DNA of 64,000 bases from Pirellulaceae bacterium. Its GTDB lineage: Bacteria; Planctomycetota; Planctomycetia; Pirellulales; Pirellulaceae. Below the pieces are notes generated by a model that worked only from the letters and a program-made list of their open reading frames with translations, was not told where the DNA came from and did not search any database. Positions 9,230-18,274 of this stretch are shown piece by piece. The position numbers and the translations under genes were made by a program. Where the stretch lies: contig JADYZV010000027.1 in the NCBI GenBank assembly GCA_020852965.1, positions 1 through 64,000 on the forward strand. Reading direction: 5' to 3'. Each line of letters opens with the position of its first letter. The first letter of the stretch is position 1.

Positions 9230-10333
9230 CTAGCCAAGCAGCAACGGTGCTGTATTCTCCGACAAGCTGCGTGGTAGCGAACTGAGGAGCTCATAGCCGT
9301 CAGCGGTAATCAACACATCGTCTTCAATTCGCACGCCGCCCCAGCCGGTATAGTATATGCCTGGTTCTACGGTAACGACCATCCCCGCAACCAGCGGCTG
9401 GTCCAGTTTTTTGCTCATTCGCGGAGCTTCGTGGATGTCGAGCCCGATACCATGACCCAAGCCATGATTGAAGCGAGGTCCCATGCCGGCTCGCGCAATC
9501 ACATCGCGGGCAATTTGGTCGACTTGGCTGACCATGACTCCAGGTTTTAGGGCCTCAATGGCCGCCGTCTGCGCGGCGAGCACCGTTTCATAAACCTTGG
9601 CAAATTTGGGGGGGATTCTACTAGTCAACAGTACACGCGTCAAGTCGCTGCGGTAGCCATCGACGATTGCCCCCCAGTCGATTAGCACAAACGGGCTCGA
9701 ACCCATCAGGCACTCGCCGGGCGTGGCATGGGGCAATGCGGACCGCGGTCCGACCGCCACAATCGGTTTGAAAGCGCAAGCAGCCCCCCCCATGGCGCGC
9801 GTTAAACGCTCGATCTCATTGGCCACATCGCGCTCGCTTTGCCGCGCACTCAACTGGGCGCGAACCGATGTGAAAACACGCTCCGCCACATCGATGGCTC
9901 GGCGAATCGCCGCCAACTCCACTTTATCCTTAATGGCTCGCAAACCCTCTACCCAGCCGCTGCCCTTCAACAGCGATTCCACATTCAGCTCGCGCTGCCA
10001 CCCATCGAAGGTGTTGACCGTCAAGTGGTCCCCTTCGACGGCCAAACTCTTGAGCTCCAGCTTATTGAGTTCACGAACGGTCACTTCGCTGAGCAGTTCA
10101 CCAGGCTGGCGAATAAAAGTGGCCAAGCCTGGTGATTCTTCACCAATTTGCTCTTCGTAACGAGGATCGCTCAGCAGCAAGTCCGTTGCTTGCGTAACGA
10201 GCAGGTAGCTATCACCTCCAGTAAAGCCTGTTAGGTAAGTAACGTTGACTGGGTTGGTCACCAACAGTGCTTCAGCTCGCTCGTGACGAATCACTTTCCG
10301 CAAGCGGTCGCGTCGTTTAAGAAAATTGGACAT
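9230..10333 (-). CDS. Xaa-Pro aminopeptidase/dipeptidase (M24B family)
   Basis: 367 aa. The N-terminal creatinase-like domain covers about residues 1-130 (YLTGFTGGDSYLL). The C-terminal pita-bread metallopeptidase domain has the five metal ligands in order: Asp in LIDWGAIVDGYRSDLTR (two), His in LGHGIGLDIHE, Glu in VTVEPGIYY, Glu in RIEDDVLIT. It is a two-metal enzyme that cleaves bonds next to proline; whether it is the amino- or dipeptidase cannot be decided. Likely first gene of a pepP-accB-accC unit (126-nt gap). Confidence 0.9.
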   Translation of the reverse strand: MSNFLKRRDRLRKVIRHERAEALLVTNPVNVTYLTGFTGGDSYLLVTQATDLLLSDPRYEEQIGEESPGLATFIRQPGELLSEVTVRELNKLELKSLAVEGDHLTVNTFDGWQRELNVESLLKGSGWVEGLRAIKDKVELAAIRRAIDVAERVFTSVRAQLSARQSERDVANEIERLTRAMGGAACAFKPIVAVGPRSALPHATPGECLMGSSPFVLIDWGAIVDGYRSDLTRVLLTSRIPPKFAKVYETVLAAQTAAIEALKPGVMVSQVDQIARDVIARAGMGPRFNHGLGHGIGLDIHEAPRMSKKLDQPLVAGMVVTVEPGIYYTGWGGVRIEDDVLITADGYELLSSLPRSLSENTAPLLLG

Positions 10334-10376
10334 GGAATTATCTCCGATGAAAGTTTTTGTTAGCTATGCAATACCC

Positions 10377-10518
10377 CTACCAGCTTGTCTGGCAGGAGCA
10401 AAAGTTTTGTGTATATAGACTTGCCCCCTACCAGCTTGTCTGGCAGGAGCAAAAGTTTTGTGAATATAGACTTGCCCCCTACCAGCTTGTCTGGCAGGAG
10501 CAAAAGTTTTGTGTATAG
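10377..10518. repeat. Three tandem copies of a 51-bp unit
   Basis: The unit begins CTACCAGCTTGTCTGGCAGG at 10377, 10428 and 10479, exactly 51 bp apart. Copies 1 and 2 are full length and nearly identical; copy 3 breaks off after about 39 bp. Each unit contains a small hairpin, CCAG-cttgt-CTGG. It lies between a leftward gene and the gene upstream of it and overlaps no coding sequence, so it could be part of the 5' region of the peptidase gene or an intergenic repeat array. Confidence 0.85.
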
Positions 10519-10544
10519 AACCAGTCAGCTATGAGCTCTACCTT

Positions 10545-10591
10545 CCTTCCTGGTCCATTCACCGCCACCGGCGGTGAATGGACCAGGAAGG
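10545..10591 (-). terminator. Perfect 22-bp stem hairpin, probable terminator of the 1343-aa gene
   Basis: The left arm at 10545-10566 (CCTTCCTGGTCC...) and the right arm at 10570-10591 pair over 22 bp with a 3-nt loop. It lies about 90 nt past the stop of the long leftward gene. No run of T follows in either direction, so it may stabilise the transcript end rather than act as an intrinsic terminator. Confidence 0.6.
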
Positions 10592-10678
10592 CGGGACGGG
10601 AGGCGTCGGATACCGCATCTACCACCAAAACTCGCGCTCCTGCCGGGCAAGCCGGCGAGGGGGCGAAAGGAAATCTCC

Positions 10679-13600
10679 CTACCATCCCGAACGGCCAAAA
10701 CCTGAACCGCTGCTGCCGCTGGAAGAGCCGCCGCCTCCAAATGAGCCACCTGACGAGTGCCCCCTCGAAGAGCCACCACCTCCAAAGCCGCCGAACCCGC
10801 CACCGCCCATGGTAAAGCCTCCACCACCGAAGGGTGCATTGCGACTGGCGCGTTTCGCCTGCCGCCGCCGTCGGTCGACCTCGGCGGCGTGCTGTGCAGC
10901 CATGCGCTGGCGAGTGACTTCGCGTTCCGCCTGAGATACAGCGGACTGGGCTGACGTCATAGCCATTCGTGCCAGGTCCAGCACCGCACCATAGTTGCCC
11001 TGTTGTAGTCCTTGGCGCGCGCGCTCTAGCTCATGTACGCCAGGCGACCCCAATACACGCACACCAAAAGCTCCCGACCAGTGCTCTGCTTGGTACACCG
11101 CCTGAGAAGCCAATTGGAAATTCGACAACGCTTGGCTGGCGTTTTGCAATTCACCGCCGAGCGCATCGCAAGCAGTTCGCATGTCAATCTGAATCTGCGA
11201 AGCGCTGTCGTTAACCACTTTCCAATCACCATGCGGAGTTTCCAGATCGACCGCGACGCTCGCTAAAGTACGCGTCAAGGCGGCGATACGTGTATTGGCT
11301 TGCACGATATCTTGGCTATCGGGAATACCGTCGGTCTGCGATTGGCGAACCAATTGTTCGGCGGCTTGCCGCTGACGTTCGGCCCCTGCCACGGCCCGAG
11401 CCGCCTCCGCATGAGCCTGACGGTCGGCAGTGCATTGAGCTTCGAGTTGCAACAACTGCTGACGCAGTTCATCCAAGCGATTCGCAACTTCAAACGGGTT
11501 GCGTGCGAGGTGATTCGTCGACAATTCACGCTTCCAACCATCGAGCGACTGGCGCATCGAGTCGATCGCGGCGAGCGTCGGTTGCATGACCAGCGGATCT
11601 CGTCTGAAATCTAGCAACTTCTCAGAATGATCAGCCAGGCGTTTGAGCAAATTGGTATTCTCGCGCGACTGAGCGGCGATCGCTTGCAAGTGTGCTTCGA
11701 TATGATCGAGTTGTTGATGTGAGTGAGCTACAGTAATAGCCGCTTCGTGCAAACAATCCTCAGCCTGCAAGACCAAGGCTTGCTCTCGAGCTTGAGCCGC
11801 TTGCTGCAACAGCTTTTCAATCTGCACCGTCGGTTCGCCAGCGGCGCGCAGCAGTTCCGACGCAGCACGTTTTAGAGTGCCTGCTGCTGCGTTGTTTCCA
11901 GTGTCGGCTACGCTATGCTCTGCGTCCGAGGCGATGAGTAGCGTCGACGATTCGTAGCTCTGCTCGACGGGTGCCAGCGCGCGGGCGACGACCGGCAGCC
12001 GCTTGCTGAGTCGCTCGAGTTCGCTTTGTGTCTGTCGTCGATGATCTTCGTAAGCGTCGACGGCGGCGTGGGATGCTTGCACCAACCCTTCAGCTCGCGC
12101 AGCCGTGGATTGCATGGCTTCGAGCGCAGAACTGACCACTTCGTTACGTCCCAAACTGAGCGTGCTGCGCGCAGTCTCCAAGTGTTTTCGTGCAGTGGCC
12201 AGCCAATCGTCGGGGTCGCGGTTGGGTTCCTCCAAGACGCGATCTATCGAAGTGCCCAGCTTTTGCGCAAGCAATTTGCGTCCCTCTTCGATGCGAGCCT
12301 GAAGCGTCTGCAACTCGGGAGCAAGCTCCTCTTCGATGCGCTGGCCGAGTTCAACACTGGCTTGTGCTTTGCTTTTCAGTTGCGAAAAGCGTTCGGCCAT
12401 CTCGTCAATTTCCTGTGCGATGGACCGCTCGGTCGCGAGCTGCATGAGTTCGTTGGCCCGAGTGGTAATCTCGTGCAAATCATCGTCGATCCAAGTCGAT
12501 GTATAGTGCCACTGCTTCAACTTCTCCGCCGCACGAGTCAACTCGGGGAAGAGCTGTTCGCGGGCGTGTTGGATCTGCGTGGCCAGCTTGTCTGCTTGGT
12601 CCAGTTTGCGCCGTGCCTCGGGGATGGACCTCTGCATGGCTTCCACCGCATTAAATGCCGATTGTTGATCGGCGGTCGCGACGTCTTTCTGTACCGCTGG
12701 GATGAGTTGTTCGAAGAAATTGGGGAGGTCGAAGTAGTGGTCGTTGGCAGCAGCTTGTGCAAGCTCCTGTTCGCGAAGCGTCATCCGCTCGAGGTCGTTC
12801 TGCAGACTAGTCAACTCATCATTGACACCCGCCAAGCATGTTTCGATGGTATCGAGAGCCTGCGTGGCATCCTGACCACGCTTCTTAAAGGCTTGAAAGA
12901 CATCTTCAAAGGTCATCGATATCTGGTCGGGAAGTGAGCCAGCGCTGTCGAGCGGAATTTGCCCGCGCAGCACCGAGGGAAGTCCATCGAAACTATTGAA
13001 CTGCAGCGGTTTGCCACTGACATGGTTGATCGCTTGGTGATAGCGGGTTGAGCTGAACAGGTTTGTCAATCGTCCAAGGGGACTGCTGGGATAGACCAAC
13101 TCTCTGGCCTCGCTCACGACACGCCGAATTTCCTTGGACATGATGAACAAGTCGTCCACGTAGTCGAGGGCTTGATTGCTGAGCTGTTGAGTGCGCCCCT
13201 CGTAGCCACGCTTTTTGAGATGTTCGCGGCTGCCTAGAATTTCGTCGTTGCGAACGAACAGCGTATTGACACCGTCGGTTTGTTCGGCCACCGACCGCTC
13301 TCGCTCGGCTAAATCAGCTTGAGCTTTGAGCATTGCAGCGCGTCGGCGGCGATTGAGAATTGTCAGTACTGCGGCGATGGCCAGCGCTACCAACCCTAGC
13401 ATGAACCACACCGTGCGGCGAATCCACATCGCTCGCAGTCGGGCTTGTTGCAGCGCGGCCGCTTCTTCATCTACCAGCGCTTGCCCAGCATGCAGGCTCG
13501 CTTCGATTTGTGCCAGAGTTTCTTCGATTCCAAGTTCACCAGCCTGCGCTCTTTGTCTGGCTTGGCCAAAGAGCTTCTTGGCCGTGGTGACATTGTTCGC

Positions 13601-14710
13601 TGCGACTCCGCCAGGGGAATGTTCAAGTATTGTCAGTCGACGATTGAGCGCCGTCTCGCGATCGTCCAAGCCATGTACCGAAGCGTAGCCGTTGAGGTTC
13701 CGTTCAACCGCGTCATTGAGCCGCGACAGACGTTGGCTCATTTCGCGTGCTGTGGCCGGGGTCAGCTCGGCTGCGATCGCGTCCAGTTCGGTTTGCCAGG
13801 CTGCCAAAGGGGGCGCGGCCAGCGGCCCCGTAGCGGTAGGTTTCTTTTGTCGAAAGTTGGCCGCTTCCAATTTGACTTGCTCGACACGCTGGCTGGTCGC
13901 CGTCAGTCCTCGGCGCACTTCCTCGACGGCGCGCGCACGCTCACGCTCGGCACGCGCTGCCGTGTCAGCTTCGGACTTGATCGCTTGCTGAAGCCGCTCG
14001 TCGATGGTTTGAATCGTGTCACGAGCTGCGTCTATAATCCGACCACCGCCGCGCATGGCGCGAAAGGCAGGCTGATCGAGCCGCCCCATCCAAGCCGATT
14101 CACCCAAGCCGCGTCGATCTTGGGCGTCGGATCCGAAGTAACTGAATTTCTTCTCACGCAAAAACAGAACGAAGATCGCACCGTCGCTCTCGCCCGTCGT
14201 TGGGTTTTCCAGGTTTCCGAAGTCGGTCCGGTTGCTCAGTCCATTGCCCAGAGCATACTCGACCGCATCGAGCCCCTGATAGTCGCGACCATCGGCAGCG
14301 CGGTAACGTTCATCACTGGCCGTGTCCATCAAGACCACAGTCCAGTGCGGAGCATTTTGGCTAATCCAGTCCTGGAGTTCGTCGAGCTGCCGCCGCCCAA
14401 CACCGAGATCGCCTTTAACAAATACGTGCCGGTTCGGCTGCCAGTTGTCAATGACATCCTCCACTTGCTCAATCTGCGTCACACTCCCTTTGAGTTGCAC
14501 ATTGGGAATCGCTTGTGCTCGACCTATCGCTGGTTCGAGCAGACAGCCACACATAATCGCTACGACTACGCCAGATTGGCTCAACCAACCACAAAATAGT
14601 TTGAGCGGCGGTGCGTGGTACTGGACGAGCCAACGAGTCACCAAAGCAATGGTCAGACAGCGAAAACGTGGTGCGAGCGGAGGTAGTAGAGCATGCGTGA
14701 AATAGAACAT
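10679..14710 (-). CDS. Very large membrane-anchored coiled-coil protein with TPM-like N-terminus and Gly/Ser-rich tail
   Basis: 1343 aa from the ATG at 14710. Hydrophobic N-terminus (about 30-60), then a domain of about 150 residues that weakly recalls the TPM/YgcG fold (QLDELQDWIS...DGAIFVLFLREKKFSYFGSDA). A single clear membrane segment lies near residue 430 (VWFMLGLVALAIAAVLTIL), followed by about 800 residues of heptad-like helices. The C-terminus is a repetitive Gly/Ser/Phe tail (GGGGFGGFGGGGSSRG, SGFGRSGW), which is the classic ending of TPM-domain membrane proteins. The domain call is tentative and the role unknown. Confidence 0.72.
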   Translation of the reverse strand: MFYFTHALLPPLAPRFRCLTIALVTRWLVQYHAPPLKLFCGWLSQSGVVVAIMCGCLLEPAIGRAQAIPNVQLKGSVTQIEQVEDVIDNWQPNRHVFVKGDLGVGRRQLDELQDWISQNAPHWTVVLMDTASDERYRAADGRDYQGLDAVEYALGNGLSNRTDFGNLENPTTGESDGAIFVLFLREKKFSYFGSDAQDRRGLGESAWMGRLDQPAFRAMRGGGRIIDAARDTIQTIDERLQQAIKSEADTAARAERERARAVEEVRRGLTATSQRVEQVKLEAANFRQKKPTATGPLAAPPLAAWQTELDAIAAELTPATAREMSQRLSRLNDAVERNLNGYASVHGLDDRETALNRRLTILEHSPGGVAANNVTTAKKLFGQARQRAQAGELGIEETLAQIEASLHAGQALVDEEAAALQQARLRAMWIRRTVWFMLGLVALAIAAVLTILNRRRRAAMLKAQADLAERERSVAEQTDGVNTLFVRNDEILGSREHLKKRGYEGRTQQLSNQALDYVDDLFIMSKEIRRVVSEARELVYPSSPLGRLTNLFSSTRYHQAINHVSGKPLQFNSFDGLPSVLRGQIPLDSAGSLPDQISMTFEDVFQAFKKRGQDATQALDTIETCLAGVNDELTSLQNDLERMTLREQELAQAAANDHYFDLPNFFEQLIPAVQKDVATADQQSAFNAVEAMQRSIPEARRKLDQADKLATQIQHAREQLFPELTRAAEKLKQWHYTSTWIDDDLHEITTRANELMQLATERSIAQEIDEMAERFSQLKSKAQASVELGQRIEEELAPELQTLQARIEEGRKLLAQKLGTSIDRVLEEPNRDPDDWLATARKHLETARSTLSLGRNEVVSSALEAMQSTAARAEGLVQASHAAVDAYEDHRRQTQSELERLSKRLPVVARALAPVEQSYESSTLLIASDAEHSVADTGNNAAAGTLKRAASELLRAAGEPTVQIEKLLQQAAQAREQALVLQAEDCLHEAAITVAHSHQQLDHIEAHLQAIAAQSRENTNLLKRLADHSEKLLDFRRDPLVMQPTLAAIDSMRQSLDGWKRELSTNHLARNPFEVANRLDELRQQLLQLEAQCTADRQAHAEAARAVAGAERQRQAAEQLVRQSQTDGIPDSQDIVQANTRIAALTRTLASVAVDLETPHGDWKVVNDSASQIQIDMRTACDALGGELQNASQALSNFQLASQAVYQAEHWSGAFGVRVLGSPGVHELERARQGLQQGNYGAVLDLARMAMTSAQSAVSQAEREVTRQRMAAQHAAEVDRRRRQAKRASRNAPFGGGGFTMGGGGFGGFGGGGSSRGHSSGGSFGGGGSSSGSSGSGFGRSGW

Positions 14711-14986
14711 AAGTAAAATTTTTGTTCGATAGGGAAGGATGGAACGGTCGCTAGCGTGTATTCTAGCGGACAGCCATGCTTCAGGTTAGTCGTGGCCCCG
14801 CTGCACCGATCCATGGCTTTGAAGACTGCCTTAGTGTTAGCATCGATGGTACCGGTGGCATGAGGGCAACTCAGCGGCGGAGCGGTTGGCAACTTAAGAA
14901 GCACCCGACCGGCGGAGCGGTTAGCGACTATCGAGTCAATCGTTAGTTTTTAAAGATCTAAAGAGAAAGAGATGGAGAGATTGCCG
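14711..14986. other. 276-nt divergent intergenic region
   Basis: This region separates the leftward coiled-coil gene from the rightward Nramp-like gene and must hold both promoters. I see repeated GGCGGAGCGGTT words (near 14873 and 14910), but no convincing -35/-10 pair and no reading frame worth calling. Confidence 0.4.
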
Positions 14987-16258
14987 ATGAACAACAGTCC
15001 CACTGCCACACGTTGGTATCACCGCGTCGGCCCCGGCCTGATTACCGCTTGCGTAGTCATCGGCCCAGGGAGCATTATGACCAGTTCAACTGTAGGGGCC
15101 AACGAGCGTTACGCGATGCTGTGGGTCGTGGCGGTTTCTGTCGCTTTCATGTTGCTCTTCATGTCGCTGGGTGCCAAGCTGGGAGCGGTCGGCGATGCTT
15201 CACCAGGCGATCTGATTCGTCGCCATGCTGGCTGGCCGCTGGCTTGGATGTTGGGGCTGAGCGTCTTTTTTATCTCATCGGCTTATCAGTCCGGCAACAA
15301 CATCGGCGTGGCGGCCGCCTTCGAAGCCTTTGTCCAGACGAAGTGGTTGGTGACTGGATTGTTGCTGCTATTCAACGCTCTGGCCATCGGCTTTCTCTAT
15401 GCCTTCCGCGATTTGTATGCCATGCTCGAACGCGTGATGATGGTCTTTGTTGGATTGATGCTAGTCAGCTTCGCAATCAACCTCATCATCCTCAAGCCCG
15501 ATGTGGGAGCTATGGCGGCGGGTTTTATCCCATCGCTGGGACGTTCGACCGATATGCTGCCCCTGCTAGGTCTGGTGGGGACGACTTTGGTTATCGCTGG
15601 AGCCTTTTACCAGGCCTATTTGGTGCGGCAGAAGGGCTGGAGCATTTCGGACTTGAAGCACGGCATGATCGACGCACGCGTCGGTGCCATGATTATGTTT
15701 TTGATTACCGTGATGCTCATGTCGACGGCTGCGGCGGGTTTGTATACCGGCCAACCAGTGAAGCTAGCCAATCCAGTCGACGTGGCCGAATCGTTAGAAG
15801 TTACTTTCGGTCCGACTTCGAAGTTCATTTTTTGTTTTGGTTTGTTTTCTGCAGCATACTCGTCGTTTTTAATCAATTCGATGGTCGGTGGCTTCATGGC
15901 TGCCGACGCGCTCGGCTGGGGAAGCAAAGCCAATGACTTGGGACCACGAGTGTTGACTACCTCTGCGTTGCTAATCGGTATGTTGGTCGGCATTGCAGTA
16001 CAACAGTTTAATTTCGATCGCACTCCAACGATTATCGCCGCGCAAGCTCTCACCGTGGTTGCCGCTCCCTTGGTGGCTGGCGTACTGCTATGGCTCACCA
16101 GTTCGCGAAAAGTGATGGGCCAGCATGTCAATCGTCCCTGGACGATCGCCGCTGGTGTCGTCGGCCTACTGTTGCTGTTAGCCATGGCCGGAAAGACGGC
16201 ACTGGTCGATCTTCCCAAAACTCTCGACAGCTACCGTCAAACTTCTTCCCAAAAGTAG
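14987..16258 (+). CDS. Nramp-family transporter, divergent metal site
   Basis: 423 aa from the ATG at 14987, which has GGAGAG 7 nt upstream; an ATG at 14972 is possible. About eleven membrane segments in the Nramp/LeuT arrangement, beginning RVGPGLITACVVIGPGSIMT. In proton-coupled Mn/Fe transporters the first unwound helix reads DPGN and helix 6 reads MPH. Here the matching places read GPGS and AGAF, so the metal ligands are absent. It may move another substrate, as some Nramp-related proteins do. It is the last host gene before tRNA-Leu. Confidence 0.8.
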   Translation: MNNSPTATRWYHRVGPGLITACVVIGPGSIMTSSTVGANERYAMLWVVAVSVAFMLLFMSLGAKLGAVGDASPGDLIRRHAGWPLAWMLGLSVFFISSAYQSGNNIGVAAAFEAFVQTKWLVTGLLLLFNALAIGFLYAFRDLYAMLERVMMVFVGLMLVSFAINLIILKPDVGAMAAGFIPSLGRSTDMLPLLGLVGTTLVIAGAFYQAYLVRQKGWSISDLKHGMIDARVGAMIMFLITVMLMSTAAAGLYTGQPVKLANPVDVAESLEVTFGPTSKFIFCFGLFSAAYSSFLINSMVGGFMAADALGWGSKANDLGPRVLTTSALLIGMLVGIAVQQFNFDRTPTIIAAQALTVVAAPLVAGVLLWLTSSRKVMGQHVNRPWTIAAGVVGLLLLLAMAGKTALVDLPKTLDSYRQTSSQK

Positions 16259-16666
16259 TCGGCCAATTGTGGCCCGACGCTCCGCCATCGGTATCGCTTG
16301 TATTGAGACCATCGATAATTATAATTATTTAAGCACGTTTTTCGGTCTAGTATCGGTAATTCGTGCTGAATGCCACCATTGAAGCTGGCAGGTTTCTATA
16401 CTCGCCATGCCCAAGTCGCCAAAGGCGATTTACCAACCGATCAAGCATCTGGACTAGCCCAACGCGCTCCGATACGATGTTGTGCGCCTTTGACGACCTT
16501 GCCCCATAACCTTTTTCACCTACCTTAGGGGGGCTTGGGGCGGTTTAGAGGATGCTCGCATCGTACTTTAAACCTAGGGAAGCATGCGGGAGTGTAACGT
16601 GCCAGTATATTATTTATTCGCGTGAAACCCCCGCAGTCAACGTAAGTCATAGACAGACAACAACTT
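16259..16666. other. 408-nt intergenic region upstream of tRNA-Leu
   Basis: No gene is seen. A possible promoter TTGTAT (16298-16303), 16-nt spacer, TATAAT (16320-16325) lies in its AT-rich left part. A second AT-rich block, TATATTATTTATT, near 16605 is placed well to be the -10 region of the tRNA. Neither is supported by anything other than sequence likeness. Confidence 0.35.
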
Positions 16667-16750
16667 GGCTGAGTGGTGGAATGGCAGACACACAGGACTT
16701 AAAATCCTGTGGGCGTAAAGCCCGTGCGGGTTCGACCCCCGCCTCAGCTA
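16667..16750 (+). tRNA. tRNA-Leu (anticodon UAA)
   Basis: The cloverleaf folds from GGCTGAG (16667-16673) with CTCAGCT (16743-16749, one G-U pair). Anticodon stem CAGGA/TCCTG with loop CTTAAAA gives anticodon TAA. A long variable arm (GTGGGCGTAAAGCCCGT) and the GTTCGAC T-loop mark a class II leucine tRNA. CCA is not encoded. The phage integrase starts about 120 nt downstream, so its 3' end is the likely attachment site. Confidence 0.95.
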
Positions 16751-16822
16751 CTGTAAAAACAAGGGTGAAACGCACCTTTCCTGGTTGGCTCGAACAGTCA
16801 AGGAAAAAGACGACACCCGATA

Positions 16823-16847
16823 CGACACCTAGTGACCAAAGGTGTCG
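16823..16847. other. Inverted repeat between tRNA and integrase
   Basis: CGACACCT (16823-16830) pairs with AGGTGTCG (16840-16847) around a 9-nt loop. It may be a transcription end for the tRNA or an arm-type binding site of the integrase. A GTG at 16832 lies inside it, which is one reason to prefer the downstream ATG as integrase start. Confidence 0.45.
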
Positions 16848-16873
16848 CCGTCCGGCTGTACGCTGGTTGCACT

Positions 16874-18007
16874 ATGACGCAACCAAGAATTAAGCCAGCC
16901 AAGCCGTACAAAGACTTCCCGCTTTTCGCTCATGCCAATGGTCAGTGGGCGAAAAAAATTAGAGGGAAACTGTACTATTTTGGAGCTTGGGTTGATCCAG
17001 AGTCGGCAGTCAATTTCTACCAGAGAGTGCGTGATGACTTGTACTTTGGGCGGACGCCGGACGTTGGAGGCCTCCTCACTCTTCGCCAATTGGCTAATGG
17101 GTTTTTGCAGTTCAAAGAAGGCCAAGCTAGGTCGGATCAAATCACGCTGGGAATGTGGAAGGAATACACCCGATCGTGCAAACGGATGCTGAAGATTCTC
17201 GATGGCAACCTGGATGCAAGTCAGCTCAAGCCGGGCGACTTCGCATTACTTCGTGCGGGACTGGTTAAGGCGTGCAAGTCCCCGAAGACCCTACAGAACG
17301 AGTTGACGCGGCTCAAGGTGCTATTTCGATGGGCGTTTGAGTCTGGTTTGGTTAGTTCGCCACTGGCGTATTCACTGTCAATGAAACCACCCCCAGCGAG
17401 ATTGCTGAGGTTGGCAAAAGCAGCCAGGAGTAGAGAGTTTTCGGCGGATGAAGTTCGACTGCTGGTTAAGAATGCTAATGGCTACTTGGTTCCTGCGATC
17501 TACCTGGGAATCAACGCCGGAATGGGTAATCGTGACGTTTGTGAATTGCAATGGAAGCATATCATCAGCGGAAAGCATCTAAACTTTCCTAGGCCGAAGA
17601 CAGGCGTGATGCGTCAAGCTATTCTGTGGACAGAGACAGTTTCGGCCTTGGAATTGTGGCGATCAGATTCACCATCAAGCCAATGGGTTTGCTGCAACGC
17701 AAGCGGAGGCCAGCTCGTTGACGCGTCAGATAACACGCCGATCGCACATCAGTTCCGCGACTTGATGACTGAAGTAGGGATTGATGTCGACGTAGATGGC
17801 GAGCCAGCTAAAACAGGAAGAGGGTTCTACGGGTTGCGACATACCTACAGAACGGTGGCAGATGAACAGGGCGACCAGCCAGCGATTATGGTGACAATGG
17901 GACACGCCGATAATTCAATAAGTGGAACATACAGGCAAAGAATATCGACTGAGAGACTTGCGGCGGTGGCCGAATCCGTCCGAGAGTGGTTTACACGTAC
18001 TGCTTGA
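16874..18007 (+). CDS. Phage tyrosine integrase
   Basis: 377 aa from the ATG at 16874; a GTG at 16832 would add 14 residues. An N-terminal arm-binding part is followed by a core-binding SAM-like domain (about 70-165) and the catalytic domain. Visible catalytic residues: Arg220 (AGMGNRDVCELQW), His323-x-x-Arg326 (GLRHTYR), His344 (MGHADNS), Tyr353 (GTYRQR). The Arg220 box is GMGNR rather than the common TGLR. It would recombine the phage with the 3' end of the adjacent tRNA-Leu. Confidence 0.93.
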   Translation: MTQPRIKPAKPYKDFPLFAHANGQWAKKIRGKLYYFGAWVDPESAVNFYQRVRDDLYFGRTPDVGGLLTLRQLANGFLQFKEGQARSDQITLGMWKEYTRSCKRMLKILDGNLDASQLKPGDFALLRAGLVKACKSPKTLQNELTRLKVLFRWAFESGLVSSPLAYSLSMKPPPARLLRLAKAARSREFSADEVRLLVKNANGYLVPAIYLGINAGMGNRDVCELQWKHIISGKHLNFPRPKTGVMRQAILWTETVSALELWRSDSPSSQWVCCNASGGQLVDASDNTPIAHQFRDLMTEVGIDVDVDGEPAKTGRGFYGLRHTYRTVADEQGDQPAIMVTMGHADNSISGTYRQRISTERLAAVAESVREWFTRTA

Positions 18008-18233
18008 ATTTGTGTCTTCTTGGCCGTCGAAGTACTGGTTTGGCGGTTACCTGCCCTTTCTCAAATCGCTCAATCTCGTCGGGATCGATGACGTATCGGC
18101 CACGCTTCTGAGTGCCAATGTTAATTGCGTGTAGCCTGCCAGAGTGAATCAGCGAAAGTACCTGCGATGCGCTGCAATTCCAGATGGCCGCAACCTCTGC
18201 AGGTTTGAGCCTGCGTTTAATGTCGTTGTTCAT
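17991..18233 (-). CDS. Excisionase-like helix-turn-helix protein
   Basis: 80 aa. Residues 8-60 (LKPAEVAAIWNCSASQVLSLIHSG...GRYVIDPDEIERF) match the MerR-like helix-turn-helix of the HTH_17/excisionase group, including the wing ending in a tryptophan-free YVI...EIERF. The tail is strongly basic. It overlaps the integrase 3' end by 17 nt in convergent orientation, which fits a recombination directionality factor or early regulator. DNA binding is likely; the exact role is inferred from position. Confidence 0.8.
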   Translation of the reverse strand: MNNDIKRRLKPAEVAAIWNCSASQVLSLIHSGRLHAINIGTQKRGRYVIDPDEIERFEKGQVTAKPVLRRPRRHKFKQYV

Positions 18234-18274
18234 GCTGTGAAAATCCTCAGTTGTGGTGACAGTTAATTATGCGA

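Noticed and set aside
12026-14599. Long plus-strand frames opposite the 1343-aa gene
   Set aside because: Antisense shadows caused by biased codon use; the minus-strand gene has the membrane span, coiled coil and Gly tail.
16552-16893. Open frame through tRNA-Leu
   Set aside because: It translates the tRNA gene (WLSGGMADTQDLKSCG), a well-known false gene product.
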